Of a DNA stretch of 64,000 nt, positions 11,574 through 22,756 are shown in pieces. The stretch is taken from assembly GCA_025506515.1 (NCBI GenBank), contig CM046442.1, forward strand, positions 114,189,136 through 114,253,135, read 5' to 3'. How positions within the stretch are numbered: the stretch's first letter is position 1; each line of letters begins with the position of its first letter. This DNA is from Flaveria trinervia. Lineage: Eukaryota; Streptophyta; Magnoliopsida; Asterales; Asteraceae. The position numbers were made by a program, and so were the translations under genes. The notes beneath the pieces are model-generated. The model was not told where the DNA came from. It worked only from the letters and a program-made list of their open reading frames with translations, and ran no database searches.

Positions 11574-11922
11574 TATTCAACAAAAAGAAAAAACAAAGAG
11601 CACAAAGAAGTAACAATTTGAGAAGGCTGAATCAGATTCTGAATCAAGTGATAGTCCAAAAGATTTAAAGCAAAAGAAGCAGCTACCAAAACAAAAACTA
11701 CCAAAACCAAAGAAGAAACCATCTTCTGATGGTAAACCCATTTCAACTCAAAACACCTCACAAAAAGTTGGATTTGAGAGAAAGGAAAGACAATACTGAT
11801 GACACCTTCTTTGATCATTGTGAGAAGGGTACTCAATATCACAATCAAAATCAAAGGATGGTGAAGCCTTCTTCAATCAAGGATTATCATCAAAATCAAA
11901 GCACCAACCAAACAAGGAAAGG
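11574..11922 (+). pseudogene. Linker of copia A up to the gypsy G1 insertion point
   Basis: Lys/Ser/Gln-rich short frames following the knuckles. The sequence is interrupted after 11922 and resumes at 40998. Confidence 0.55.
11918..11922. repeat. Left target-site copy of gypsy G1 (imperfect)
   Basis: AAAGG here against AATGG at 40998-41002: four of five bases match, consistent with an old 5-bp duplication with one later change. Confidence 0.55.
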
Positions 11923-12584
11923 TGTAACACCCCGAATTTCTATTTAAAGGAAAGGAAAAGAAAAGTAAATAGAAAGAATAGATAATGAGCACAAGTGGAG
12001 GGATATAGTGTACAAACTACAAAACCTTTTTACTTTAGGGTTTAAAGGGACATGGTCACCCATTTCTTCTTCCTCTTCTTCATTCGGCTGAAAGGAAGAA
12101 AGAAAAGAGAGAGAGAGAGCCCGGTTCTAGAAAGAGAAAGAGGAAGAAGCAGCTACAAAGGTAAGTCTTCTCTTATATGAGCTCAGTTTCAGCTGGGTTT
12201 CGAGTTCTTGACCGAAGTTCTTGGTGTTTAGTGTTTGTTTTCGGGATTCAAGAGCTGAATCGAAGGTGGGTCTCGAACTGGAAGTGTGTTGCGCAAAGAC
12301 TGCTCAAGGTGAGCTTCTAGAACCCCTCTTTTACTGATTTTCAACTTGTTGGGGGCTATTATGCATACTAAGTAAACATTTTGAAAGTAACCATGGGTCT
12401 ATAGCATTATGTTCGAAATGATGTATGTATGTATGTTTTAGTGTTGATTATGAGTTAGTGATGATGTGTAGCATGCTTAAATGCCCTTAGTATGTTAGAT
12501 CTGTGCTTGGGTATCATTAGAATGATAATCGGGTGATGTTGGTAGCATAGAAAATATTTTAGAATGTTCTGATGAACATGAATA

Positions 12585-12910
12585 GTGGTCCATGCGCCCA
12601 GAGGTGTCTCATGCGCCCAAACAGTGGCCCATGCGCCCAGCATGAGTGGCCAGACGCCTAAGTGTTGGTCATGCGCCTAAACAGTGGCCCATGCGCCCAG
12701 CATGTTGGCCATGCGCCGAAGTGTTGGCCATGCGCCTAAATAGTGCCCGTGCGCCCAAGTGTAGAAACGACTAAGTGTCGGTGATGCACCTACATAGTGG
12801 CAAAGCGCCTGAACAGGGCAGAAGCGCCCAAATAGTGCCCATTCGCCCAGACTGTTTTACACTTAGAATTTTTATGCTCATGCGCCTAGAAGGTCCCATG
12901 CGCCCATTTT
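12585..12910 (+). repeat. CATGCGCCCA-type short repeat array in the G1 5' LTR
   Basis: About 15 units built round (C)ATGCGCC(C/T)A, spaced roughly 15-30 bases, often as GTGGCCCATGCGCCCAG. Rich in CpG and GCGC. The matching array in the 3' LTR is at 27025-27325. Confidence 0.85.
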
Positions 12911-13260
12911 GGACTTAGGGTTTCCTAAGTGGTTTTTAAGGGGTATTATGGGGAGATAGGCATGGTTATGATGTGATGGCTTATTGCTGATGTGTGTTAT
13001 GTATGTATGATGTTGCCTGTATGGTGATGGTGTATGTTTATGATTATGTGTATGTTCCTTATTATGTATGTATGTCTTCCCTTGGCTTTGCGATGAACGT
13101 TAATGAATGTAATGAAAGTATTATGTAACGTAAAGTGGAAGATAATGAAAAGGAAGGTAATGAATGAATGCATGCATGAATGAATGAGCGAATGAAAGAC
13201 TTGCAAGCATATGTATGAGGTGAGCGACTCCGTGTTGCAACAGACTCAAAAGAGGTCCTT

Positions 13261-13640
13261 GTCGCGTACTCCGGTACGGTGTCAGTCTTCGGAGATGAGT
13301 CGAGGGTTTGGTTACAGGCCCCGACACAGTATCAGTCTTCAGACATAAGTCAGGGGTATTGCATGAGACAGGATTCGGATGAATGAGAAGAGGATCGCGT
13401 ACTCCGATACTGTGTCAATCTTCGGACATGAGTCGGGGGTTTGTGTTCAGACCCCGATACAGTGTCAGTATTGGGACATGAGTCGGGAGTAGTGCGTGAA
13501 ACCGAGATGAGATAAAAGAGAAATGAATCGCGTACTCCGGTGTTGTGTCAGTCTTCGGACATGAGACTGTGGTTTGTGTACAAACCCCGGCATAGTGCCA
13601 GTCTTCGGACATGAGTCGGGAGTATGGCATGAGTTGATGA
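13261..13640 (+). repeat. Three tandem ~132-bp repeats in the G1 5' LTR
   Basis: Units begin near 13262, 13394 and 13527 with CGCGTACTCCG. Each holds two half-repeats with CAGTCTTCGGACATGAGTCG. The 3' LTR has the same array at about 27680-28040. Confidence 0.85.
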
Positions 13641-13923
13641 ATGAGAAGGATAATGATGGAAAGAACGAACGTATGAAATGAACGTTAATGAATTATCATA
13701 ATAATGTACTAACGGGATCTTTGTCATTTGACCTCAGTAATCGTGGCTGAGTGCCACGAAGAGGGTAATGTCTGACCAGATCTAGAACGGTATGAACGAA
13801 TGATGAAGATAATAATTATATTATCTATGTGTACGTATGATGTATGACCACAAACGAATGTAAAGTATAGTATGATTTTGAAAGAAAGTAAAGAACAGTA
13901 TTAATGAAAATAAAGTATTTTAT

Positions 13924-13930
13924 TATAAAA
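13924..13930 (+). promoter_or_regulatory. TATA box of the G1 LTR
   Basis: ATTATAAAAGCTAGAACTCAC. The TTATAAAA followed by CTAGAACTCACT is conserved between the G1 and G2 LTRs although most of their U3 differs, which supports a core-promoter role. Confidence 0.65.
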
Positions 13931-14232
13931 GCTAGAACTCACTCAGCGTCACTAACTTTGGTATACATGATAGTTGGCAGGTATTATGTTGATGCTGAGG
14001 AGTTGCAGGCATGGATGCATAAGCTACTAGGAGCGTTTTGAGGCTGGCATCCGTATTTTGACATGTCTTTGTATTTTGAGATGGAAACAAATGTTGTAAA
14101 TGAATGAAATGACATGTTTTTAGTTATTAATGAAAGTTTTAAATTCCGCTACAAAATAAATGTACGTTTTATAATGTTTTATGTGCAATGAATGACCAAC
14201 TGTGAGGTGCCCGGAAACGGGGCCTTACAAGT

Positions 14233-14244
14233 TGGTATCAAAGC
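14233..14244 (+). other. Primer binding site, gypsy G1
   Basis: TGGTATCAAAGC, one change from the tRNA-Met complement, three bases after the LTR end. Confidence 0.85.
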
Positions 14245-14594
14245 AAAATTTTAAGTGAATTGGGTAAATATTTTGAAAAACCTAATCTTAAATTGAGAAT
14301 GGGACTAAAAAGGAAAAGGATGCCAGTCCTAGTAGCTACGTGGCTGTAGGTAAAGGTTTTATGTACACGTTTAAAGTAAGTTAACGTTAACGGTATTATG
14401 TGCGCATGCTATTTGATTTATGTGCTCTTAGTAGATTTAGATACTGATGTAGTCGGGATAGGGAATGCTTGGGGTATGAAGAGTAAAGTAAGTGGCTAAT
14501 CCCACTGTAATTAGGGACTTACTATACTTGACATAAACTGAGTTATTACCTTGAATGACCGCGTTAGTGTTTGAATCTTATAGTGTGTTAGAAG
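14245..14594 (+). other. Leader of gypsy G1
   Basis: 350 bases, no ORF. Similar in sequence to the G2 leader at 21932-22267 (read on the - strand). Just before gag it has TTGAATCTTATAG, resembling a splice acceptor (see findings). Confidence 0.6.
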
Positions 14595-14980
14595 ATGGCT
14601 GGTGATAGATCATCGAAAGCTTCATGAGGTGGAGATGGAGGTGGACGTGGTGTTGAACCACGGGTCACAAGAGGAAGGTCTAGGTCTGAAAGAGTAGTTC
14701 ATGAAGAACCCAAGACCCCTCATCACGAGAATGGTGATGAGAATGCTAATAAGAGGGCCTCGATGAGAGAGGCAGTCGTGGAGAAGTGCATCAGGTCATA
14801 CAGACGATCCTACCATCTGTGGTGACTGAAGTATAAAGGCTGTTAGAGATTGGGAGAGACAAGAAAGGGGTAGACCTTCGGGCGAAAGGAGATGACCCGA
14901 GACTGAAACGGTTTTCTTAGATGACGAAGAGGAAAAAGAGGAAGAGCCTGCGCCGGAGGTGGCACGAGGCTGTAACTATG
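14595..14980 (+). pseudogene. gag: gag of gypsy G1, N-terminal part
   Basis: Starts MAGDRSSKAS, paralleling MASGRSSKAS of G2, and then stops (TGA) after ten residues. The following Arg/Gly/Glu-rich text (RGVEPRVTRGRSRSERVVHEE) is the disordered N-terminal arm. At 14980 it is interrupted by G2 and continues at 24652. Confidence 0.8.
14976..14980. repeat. Left target-site duplication of gypsy G2
   Basis: CTATG, identical to 24647-24651 on the other side of G2. Confidence 0.9.
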
Positions 14981-15250
14981 TGTAAGGCACATAAAACATA
15001 CATTTACAGTTATTTTAAATAAACATTCGTAGAGAAAACATTCAAAAATAGCATTTCCTTTCATCATGAAAACTTTTGCAAAATAATGCATCGTTTGTTG
15101 GTTACAAAATTTCATTGTTGTATTACATCACAAAAGTGTTATATAATGGATGCCATCCAAAAGAGCTGAGCAGCTGCCTCGTGCCATCCTCAGCAACATT
15201 ACCTGCCAACTGGAAACACATAAAAGTCAGTGTTGCTAAGTGAGTTCTAG

Positions 15251-15257
15251 TTTTATA
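15251..15257 (-). promoter_or_regulatory. TATA box of the G2 left LTR
   Basis: On the - strand TATAAAACTAGAACTCACTT, the same context as in the G1 LTR. The right-hand copy is at 22582-22588. Confidence 0.6.
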
Positions 15258-15430
15258 ATAAAACATACTTTTCATTCGTAAAACCTTTCTTTCTCTCAAA
15301 ACCATATTATGCATACATTCGTTCATGATCATACATCATACGTACATACAGATAGTATAATTATTATCTTCTTTAATCTTTCATGCCTCATTATTTATTT
15401 CCTCTCTGTCAACCATAAAACTCTTCCCTT

Positions 15431-15735
15431 CTATTCATGGTACTGAACCTAGGCCCATCATAGACCTTCTATAATGGTGCATCGCACCTCGTGGTCACAG
15501 TACCTAGGGTAAGGTTTAGGTTTACTATGCAAACCTTTCTATTCGTGGTTTTGGACGTAGGCCTGTCCTAGAACTTCTATAACGGTGCATCGCACCTCGT
15601 GGTCATAGTACCTAAGGTATGAACATAAATGTACCATTGCCATTAGCAATACCAATCTGTTCATGGTTCTGGACCTAAGCCTCTCATAGACCTTCTATAA
15701 CGGTGCATCGCACCTCGTGGTCACAGTACCTAAGG
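15431..15735 (-). repeat. Three ~110-120-bp repeats in the G2 left LTR
   Basis: Each unit contains GGTGCATCGCACC (short palindrome, at 15476-15488, 15584-15596 and 15702-15714) followed by TCGTGGTCACAGTACC. The second LTR has the same array at 22757-23065. Confidence 0.85.
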
Positions 15736-16190
15736 TATGCAACAATAGTTCTATGCAAATGGTCAATCACAAGGAAAGACCCTGATGTGCATGCCATGCT
15801 TACAAGACTATCTTTACTTTCATTACTTGTTAATGCATGCATTCTTACTTCATGTTCCTCTTTTGTTATCTTTCACTTTACGTTACATAATACTTTCAGT
15901 TAATTCATTAACATAACATGTAAAGCCATGGGAAAGATAAACATGCATCATAATAAGGAACATAAACATATCATTCAGTCATCATCATGCAGGGCATGAT
16001 ACATCATAACATACATCATGTATAACATGCACATCATCATCATCATCATGCATACACCAATCACACATTGCTTCATGCCCAACATACCATCTATGACCTC
16101 AAAAGTCAACTTTCATAACCCCCGGGAATCTCCTAGGTCAAAGCCTACATTACCTCTTTTTCCCCCAAAAAGTCAGAATTATTCTAAGTG

Positions 16191-16623
16191 TTCATCCGCA
16201 TTTCCTAGAGTTCATCCGCATTTGCTATAGTTCATCCGCATTCGTCTTAATTCATCCGCATTTAATTTGCTTCATCCGCATTGGACTTACTCATTCGCAT
16301 TTTATTTGCTTCATCCGCATTTGTCATCCGCATTGGACTTACTAATCCGCATTTCCCAGACTTAGTCAAATGCTCATCCGCATTGACTTCATCTGCATTT
16401 GACTTCGTCCGCATTTCTCAGACTTAGTCAAATGCTCATCCGTATTGCATACTTCATCCGCATTTCCCAGACTAAGCCAACGCTCATCTGCATTGACTTC
16501 ATCCGCATTTCCCACACTTAGTCAAATGCTCATCCGCATTGACTTCATCCGCATTTAACTTCATCCGCATTGACTTACCCATTGGTTAATGTTCATCCGC
16601 ATTAACCCTTTCCATCCGCATTT
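16191..16623 (-). repeat. CATCCGCAT short repeat array in the G2 left LTR
   Basis: About 20 copies of TTCATCCGCATT(T) at 15-25-base intervals. Some are grouped in a larger unit containing CCCAGACTTAGTCAAATG. On the sense strand of the element the motif is AATGCGGATGA. The second copy is at 23531-23946. Confidence 0.9.
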
Positions 16624-17323
16624 ACTTCCAAACACTTAGGCAGATTTAAAAACTTAACATGTGGCTCTAAAACATCATATTCGATTTCCATGCACCATTC
16701 ATCATGTTCTAAGCTTAAATCTTACCCTCTAAGCCTTAGCAAACACAATCATACATCATCAAGCATGAACAAAGTCACACATCACATCATAACATCATCA
16801 TACACACATTCAAGCATACGTGTCCGAAACCCACTTAAATAAAAACATACATTCATGCATTTCCAGCCCCAAAATCAATTAAAAACTTGTAAAAGAGAGG
16901 TCCTGGAACTCACCTTTGCAGCTCTTGAGTATGGCTTCTTCCAAACTCGTGTGCAAATTGAATTCAACCTCCTAGAAACCCACTAAAAACATACCTGAAC
17001 ACATACAAACACACATAAGCATAAACCCGAGGACATGACCAGTCAAGAACATCATCAAATCATGAATTCTTACCTTGAATTCGAATTCCTTCAAGTTCTT
17101 CCTTCAAAGCCGAGAATTTTCTGCTCCCAGCTACTCTCTCTCTAAAACCTGAAATTCAGTGGTGTATGTGACATATGGGTGGCCATACCACCTTTTACAC
17201 CCACTTTTCAAACATTTTGTCCTCTTGGGCACTTTTTACCCCTAGACTTGGGTTTTATTTCTTTTCCCTTCTTTTTTTTCATTTTATTCTTTTTTCTTGT
17301 CTAAGAATAGCCGGGTGTTACAA

Positions 17324-17338
17324 GTCCACCCCCCTTAA
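17324..17338 (-). other. Polypurine tract of gypsy G2
   Basis: On the - strand AAGGGGGGTGGACT, next to the 3' LTR: the plus-strand primer site. Confidence 0.85.
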
Positions 17339-17360
17339 ATAGGTTCATCCTCGAAACCTG

Positions 17361-18700
17361 TTATTCCTCAAAGAATTGTGGGTAATGTTGTCTCATCTCT
17401 TCTTCAGTCTCCCATGTAGATTCGGATCCCTTCCTGTGCTTCCACTGTACACGCACAAGGGAACCACTTTATTCCTCAGCCTTTTTTCCTTCTGATCAAT
17501 GATTGGCAGTGGTTGCTCCACATAATTGAGCCGTTCGTCTACTTCGATATCCTCCAATGGAACAATCATGTCTTCATCAGCTAAGCACTTTCTCAAATGA
17601 GATACATGGAATGTCGGGTGAATACCACTTAACTCATCGGGTAACTCTAATCTATAGGCTACCTCTCCTACTCGAGCAATGATTCGGAAAGGGCCTATGT
17701 ATCTCGGGCTCAACTTGCCCCGCTTTCGGAAAAGAATAATACCCTTTCAAGGTGAGACCTTCAACATAACCCGCTCACCCAGCTAGAACTCAATCGGTCT
17801 ACGTCGTTTATCGGCATACGACTTCTGTCTATCTTTGGCTGCTTTCATGAAGACCTTGATCTTCTCAAGCTTCTCAGTTGTAGCCTCGATTACCTTGACG
17901 CTCCCTAGCTCTTTTTGACCAATATCACCCCAATATACGGGTGTTTTGCATCTCCAACCGTATAGCATCTGTAAGGTGGCATACTAATGCTGGTATGATA
18001 ACTGTTGTTGTATGAGAATTCGGCTATTGGTAGGTGGTCATCCCAACTTCCACCAAAATTAATCACACATGCCCGAAGCATGTCCTCCAACGTCTGAATG
18101 GTTTTCTCTAACTGACCATCCGTTTGGGGATGATAAGCCGTGCTAATATGTACCTCGTCCCCATGGCACCGTGGATTTCTTCCTGAATTTAGATGTAAAC
18201 CGGGTTTCATGATCAGACACAATGGATAACGACACACCATGACGAGTTACAATCCCCTTGATGAACAGGTCGGCCAACCTCTCGGATTAATATGTCTCAC
18301 GAATCGGTAGGAAGTGAGCACTCTTTGTCAGACGGTCCACAATCACCATATGGCATCGTACCCTTTCGGAGTACGTGGCAGCTTCGTAATGAAATACATG
18401 GTGATGTGCTCCCACTTCCATTCATGTATATCCATAGGTCGGATCTTTCCATACGGCTTTTAATGCTCGGCCTTCACTTGCAAGCAAGTAAGGCACTTAA
18501 TCACATACCCCACCATATTGCACTTCATACCCGGCCACCAATAATCTTTCTTCATATCTTGATACATCTTTGTGGCACCAAGATGAATGGAGTACCGAGT
18601 CTTGTGAGCCTCATCCATTATCTTCACCCGTAGGTCCCCAAAACGAGGAATCCACGTTCTCCCGAATCGAGTTCTAACACCAAACGTGTTTCACCCAATT
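17361..18700 (-). pseudogene. pol: Integrase and chromodomain of gypsy G2
   Basis: Read right to left: the zinc region with KDYWWPGMKCNMV and CLTCLQVKAEH near 18480-18560; the integrase core with YHPQTDGQLEKTIQTLE (active-site Glu kept) near 18110; the C-terminal domain PRYIGPFRIIARVGEVAYRL at 17650-17713; and a chromodomain-like tail at 17361-17535 with WKHRKG and STWETEEEM in a shifted frame (one base missing near 17460). The frame ends at the TAA at 17361-17363. Chromodomains direct chromovirus integration toward marked chromatin. Several frameshifts make the copy inactive. Confidence 0.9.
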
Positions 18701-18814
18701 CTGCGACTAGACCTCTCATTCTCTCAGAGCTAAGATGGTCTTCTTTCAGTGCCTCATCTTAAAACTCTCTGACTTGCTTCATCACATCTGAGGTCATGAT
18801 AAGTTGATATGCTT

Positions 18815-19159
18815 TCACCCGAATCGGTTCGGGTCTCTCCTTCGGCTAAGGGCATCCGCCACCACCTTGGCTTTGCCCGGATGGTAATGGATCTCACAAT
18901 CATAATCCTCTATAAGCTCCAACCACCTCCTCGGCCTCATGTTCAGATCTTTTTGCTCGAAGAAGTACTTCAAGCTCTTATGGTCAGTGAAAATGGTGCA
19001 CTTCATCCTGTAAAGATAGTGGCTCCAAATCTTTAGTGCAAAGACCACGGCTGCTAGCTCCAAGTCATGAGTAGGGTAGTTGACCTCATGAACCTTCAAC
19101 TGTCGGGATGCATAGGCTATAACCTTCCTTTTTGCATTAACACACACCCCAAACCCGAG
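18815..19159 (-). pseudogene. pol: RNase H of gypsy G2
   Basis: Open from 19147 to 18815. Motifs: VIAYASRQLKVHEVNYPTHD, ELAAVVFALKIWSHYLY, TDHKSLKYFFEQKDLN and ADALSRR. This is the complete gypsy RNase H pattern with acidic residues at the expected places. It degrades the RNA strand of the RNA-DNA hybrid. The frame around it is shifted relative to RT. Confidence 0.92.
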
Positions 19160-20050
19160 TAGGAAGCATCAGAATAAATCACCAAATCTTCACTCCTATC
19201 GAGTAATGACAGAACAGGAGCTTGAGTCAATCTCGCCTTCAATTCTTCAAACGCCTTCTCTTGAGCTTGACCTATACGAACTTCACATCTTTTCAGGTCA
19301 ACTTAGTTAGTGGAGAAGCAATCTTGGAGAAGTCTTGAATGAATCTTCTGTAGTAACCCTCCAAACCCAAGAAACTGCGAATCTCGGATGGCGTCTTTGG
19401 GGACTACCATTGCATAATCGCCTCCACTTTAGTCGGGTCCACCATAATCCCTTCGGGATTCAACACATGACCCAAGAACTGAACTTCACGCAACCAAAAC
19501 GCGCACTTGGAGAATTTGGCATACAGCTTCTCCTTTCTCAACGTTTCCAAAACCTCCCGAATATGACCGCATGCTCATCCTCGCTTTTCGACTAAATCAG
19601 GATATCATCAATGAACACAATCATTGATTATCCAGCATCGGCCGACACACCCGATTCATCAGATCCATAAAAGCAGCTGGCGCGTTGGTCAAACCAAAAG
19701 ACATGACAAGAAACTCATATAGTGACCATAGCGTGTACGAAAAGCTATTTTAGGGATATCCTGCTCCTTCACTTTAAGCTGATGATAGCCCGATCGAAGG
19801 TCGATTCTTGAAAACCAACTAGCACCTTGAAGCTGATCGAACAAATCATCTATTCTTGGTAAGGGGTAGCGGTTCTTCATTGTCAACTTATTCAGCTCAC
19901 GGTAGTCAATACACATCCTCATACTACCGTCTTTCTTCTTCACAAACAAGACCGGAGCACCCCAAAGAGAGATACTGGGTTTGATGAACCCCTTATCAAG
20001 CAGCTCTTGAAACTGCTCCATCAGCTCCTTCATCTTCGTCGGAACTAACC
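19160..20050 (-). pseudogene. pol: Reverse transcriptase of gypsy G2
   Basis: An open part at 19689-20033 carries GFIKPSISLWGAPVLFVKKK, CIDYRELNKLT, NRYPLPRIDDLFDQL and SRIDLRSGYHQL. The catalytic FIDD box is visible near 19600-19615 (VFIDDILI) and is followed at once by a stop in place of the usual Tyr. Several frameshifts occur between 19160 and 19690. Confidence 0.92.
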
Positions 20051-20699
20051 GATACGGTGCCTTGGCAACAGGTTAGGCACCCGGTATCAAATCAATCTGA
20101 ATTTCAATCTCTCTGTCAGGTGGCATTCCTGGTAAGTCTTCTGGGAACACGTCTGGAAAGTCACACACAACCGGTGCATCAGACAGTTGTGGTGTTGGCA
20201 TATCTACATCCTTTACATAAGCCAAGTAGGCGCTACATCCACACCTCATACACTTTCCCGCCACCGCCATAGAAATCATCTTCGGAATTGTCGTGACCCG
20301 ATCACCATAACACCGAACTCTCGTCGGCGCTGATAGCTGAATCATCTTCTTGCGACACATAATGTTCGCCTTGAAGTCTGATAACCAATCCATCCCAAGA
20401 ACCAAATCAAAACCACCTAAGGTCATTACGAAGGCTCTAACTAGAAATTTATGACCCTCTAGTTCCACGTCACAACTCTATATCATCTCAAAGATTCTGG
20501 TAAACTTACCTATGGCAGTTCGACATCAAAGGGCGCATCAACACATCTGCTACTAACAGGCAGTTTAGCACTGAAAGCAGCAGAAATAAAACTTTTACCG
20601 CACCCAAATCAATAACACGGAATCTAAAGTTCGGTTCACTAGAAACGTACCAGACACAACATCAGGGTCCGTCCTAGCCTCCTCCTGTGTCATCGTGAA
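20051..20699 (-). pseudogene. pol: Protease region of gypsy G2
   Basis: Open at 20073-20468 with FDLVLGMDWLSDF, the C-terminal hallmark of gypsy aspartic proteases, and CDFPDVFPEDLPGMPP leading to RT. The N-terminal part (20470-20690, VVSGTFLVN) is frameshifted and its Asp-Ser-Gly cannot be read in one frame. Confidence 0.85.
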
Positions 20700-21931
20700 T
20701 GCCCGGCACTCGCCCTTGGTCCTTTACCTGCAGTTCTCTTCACCCTAGAACCCTCAGCCATGGGCTTCTTACAATCCTTGTTCCCGTGGCCCTCCATGCC
20801 ACACTTAAAACACTGACCGTACGACAGTCCTTGGCTAATGCCCCGGCTTCCTACATTTGAAGAATACATTCAACCCCACCATGCATTCCCCGCTATGTTC
20901 TCTCCCACACCTATCACACTTCTTATACCTGCACCCGATGCAACCACACGGCGGTCATCCACCCGTGCCTTCTTGTTACTCGTCAAAGCATTACCCCAAC
21001 CAAACCTCTTCCCCTGCCAGTTTCGCTCACCATCACTGTTCTTTCCACCTTCATTCATCACTATCATCCTCTCGTCATACAGTCTCCCTGCCAATCCACT
21101 GCCGACCTAAACGTGCTCGGCCGGGTAGCGATCATGTGCCTGCGAATATCCGCTGGCAAATCCTGAATGTACCTCTTGATTTTTTGAGAAAGAGGTGTGA
21201 CCTGATCCGGCTCCAGATGTGCCATCTCGTTGAATTTCATGGTGTACTGCTGGTGCGTCATAGTTCCCGCCTCTAGTTGCAAGAACTCCTTTTTGACCTT
21301 GTCCATTTCTCGATGAGGACAAAACTCCTCAATCACCAACTTTTTCAGCTCAGACCATCTCATCTTCCAATGGCCCTACTACCCTTGGCTTGGACAATGT
21401 TGTCCCACGAGCATAGAGCCGAATCCACAAAAGAGTGGGTAGCGAACTTCACCTTTTTATCTTCACGGCACTCGCTGATATCAAGAACAACCTCCATTTC
21501 CTCACCCACCAGTGAGTAGCAGCTGCAGTGACGTTTCCATCTAAAGTTGGGGGCTTGCATCTCATAAACGCCCCATAGTTACAGCCTCATACTATCTCCC
21601 GCATAGGCTCTGCTTCTTCCTCTTCTCCTTCGTCATCAGACGGAACCGTCTTAGTCTTGGGCTGTCTTCTCTTGCCTGTAGGTCTACTTAACTGCCTTTA
21701 TCACTTCGATCACCATAGACGGTAGGATCGTCTGCATGACTTGATGCACTTACTCCACAACCGCCTCCTTCACTGAGGCTCTCAGGTTAGCACTCTCATC
21801 TCCGCCCTCCGGATGAGGGGTTTCTGGTTCTTCATAAACCACCTTTTCGGCCCTAGGCCTTCCTCTTGTACCCGTGGTTCAGCACCACGTCCGCTACCAC
21901 GCGACGCTTTAGATGATCTACCACTGGCCAT
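20700..21931 (-). pseudogene. gag: gag of gypsy G2
   Basis: Start at 21931 (MASGRSSKAS on the - strand). The gag domain lies at about 21064-21560: VVLDISECREDKKVKFATHS, MRWSELKKLVIEEFCP and YTMKFNEMAHLEPDQVTPLS. It is followed by a region of up to three zinc knuckles (about 20770-20925), of which CFKCGMEGHGNKDC is intact and the middle one has lost its first Cys (Phe). Frameshifts separate these parts. Confidence 0.88.
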
Positions 21932-22267
21932 CCTCTAACTCACACTGAAAGATTTAAACACTAATACGGTTATTCAAGGAAACGGCTCAGTTTATGGCAA
22001 GTATAGTAAGTCCCTAATTACAGTGGCCAGACGTGATTAGCCACTTAATTTACACTTCATACCCCAAGCATTACCTGTCCTTACTACATCAGTATTTAAA
22101 TCTATATACAACACATAACCACATACCATGCGCACATAAAACCAGTTATCTTTACGAAAATACCTGATGGCACGCAGCTACTTAGATTGGCATCATTTTC
22201 CCTTCCGTCCCATTCTCAGTTTAAGCTAAGGTTATTTTGAATATTTACCCATTTCACTTAAACTTTG

Positions 22268-22279
22268 GCTCTGATACCA
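22268..22279 (-). other. Primer binding site, gypsy G2
   Basis: GCTCTGATACCA on the + strand, i.e. TGGTATCAGAGC on the element's sense strand, three bases from the right LTR. Confidence 0.92.
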
Positions 22280-22756
22280 ACTTGTAAGGCCCCGTTTCGC
22301 AGCGTTGCTCAACCATTGCACCTAAAACATACACTTACAATTATTTTAAATAAACATTCGCAGCGGATAGATTCAAAAATGGCATTTTATTTCATCATGA
22401 AAACTTTTGCAAAATAATGCATCGTTTGTCGGTTACAAAATTTCATTGTTGTATTACATCACAAAGTGTTATATAAATGGACGCCATCCAAAAGAGCTGA
22501 GCAGCTGCCTCATGCCATCCTCAGCAACATTACCTGGCAACTGGAAATACATAAAAGTCAGTGTTGCTAAGTGAGTTCTAGTTTTATAATAAAACATACT
22601 TTTCATTCATAAAACCTTTCTTTCTCTCAAAACCATATTATGCTTTACATTCGTTCATGATCATACATCGTACATACACACAGATAGTATAATTATTATC
22701 TTCTTTAATCTTTCATGCCTCATTATTTACTTTTCCTCTCTGTCAACCATAAACTC

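Larger units (their letters stand above)
11923..14229 (+). repeat. 5' LTR of gypsy G1
   Basis: 2307 bp from TGTAACACCCCG to CGGGGCCTTACA. It matches the split 3' LTR (26371-28249 plus 40614-40997) over its full length. It contains two internal arrays (listed separately). Its outer ends are shared with the LTRs of G2, while most of its interior is different. Confidence 0.95.
14981..17322 (-). repeat. 3' LTR of gypsy G2 (left side)
   Basis: 2342 bp, TGTAAGGCAC to GGGTGTTACA on the + strand. Closely similar to 22283-24646. Contains the ~115-bp repeats, a TATA box (complement of TTTTATA at 15251-15257) and the CATCCGCAT array. Confidence 0.95.

Noticed and set aside
12970..13210. Separate satellite made of ATGTATG/GAATGAATG short runs
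   Set aside because: Short imperfect runs that recur in the matching place of the other G1 LTR: part of the LTR, not an independent array.
16191..16623. CRISPR-like array (short regular repeats)
   Set aside because: Repeats are only about 10-12 bases with irregular, non-unique spacers, lie inside both LTRs of a plant gypsy element, and no cas genes are present.
18292..21519. Plus-strand ORFs of up to about 140 residues inside gypsy G2
   Set aside because: They overlap recognisable - strand gag-pol domains and have no recognisable motifs: shadows.
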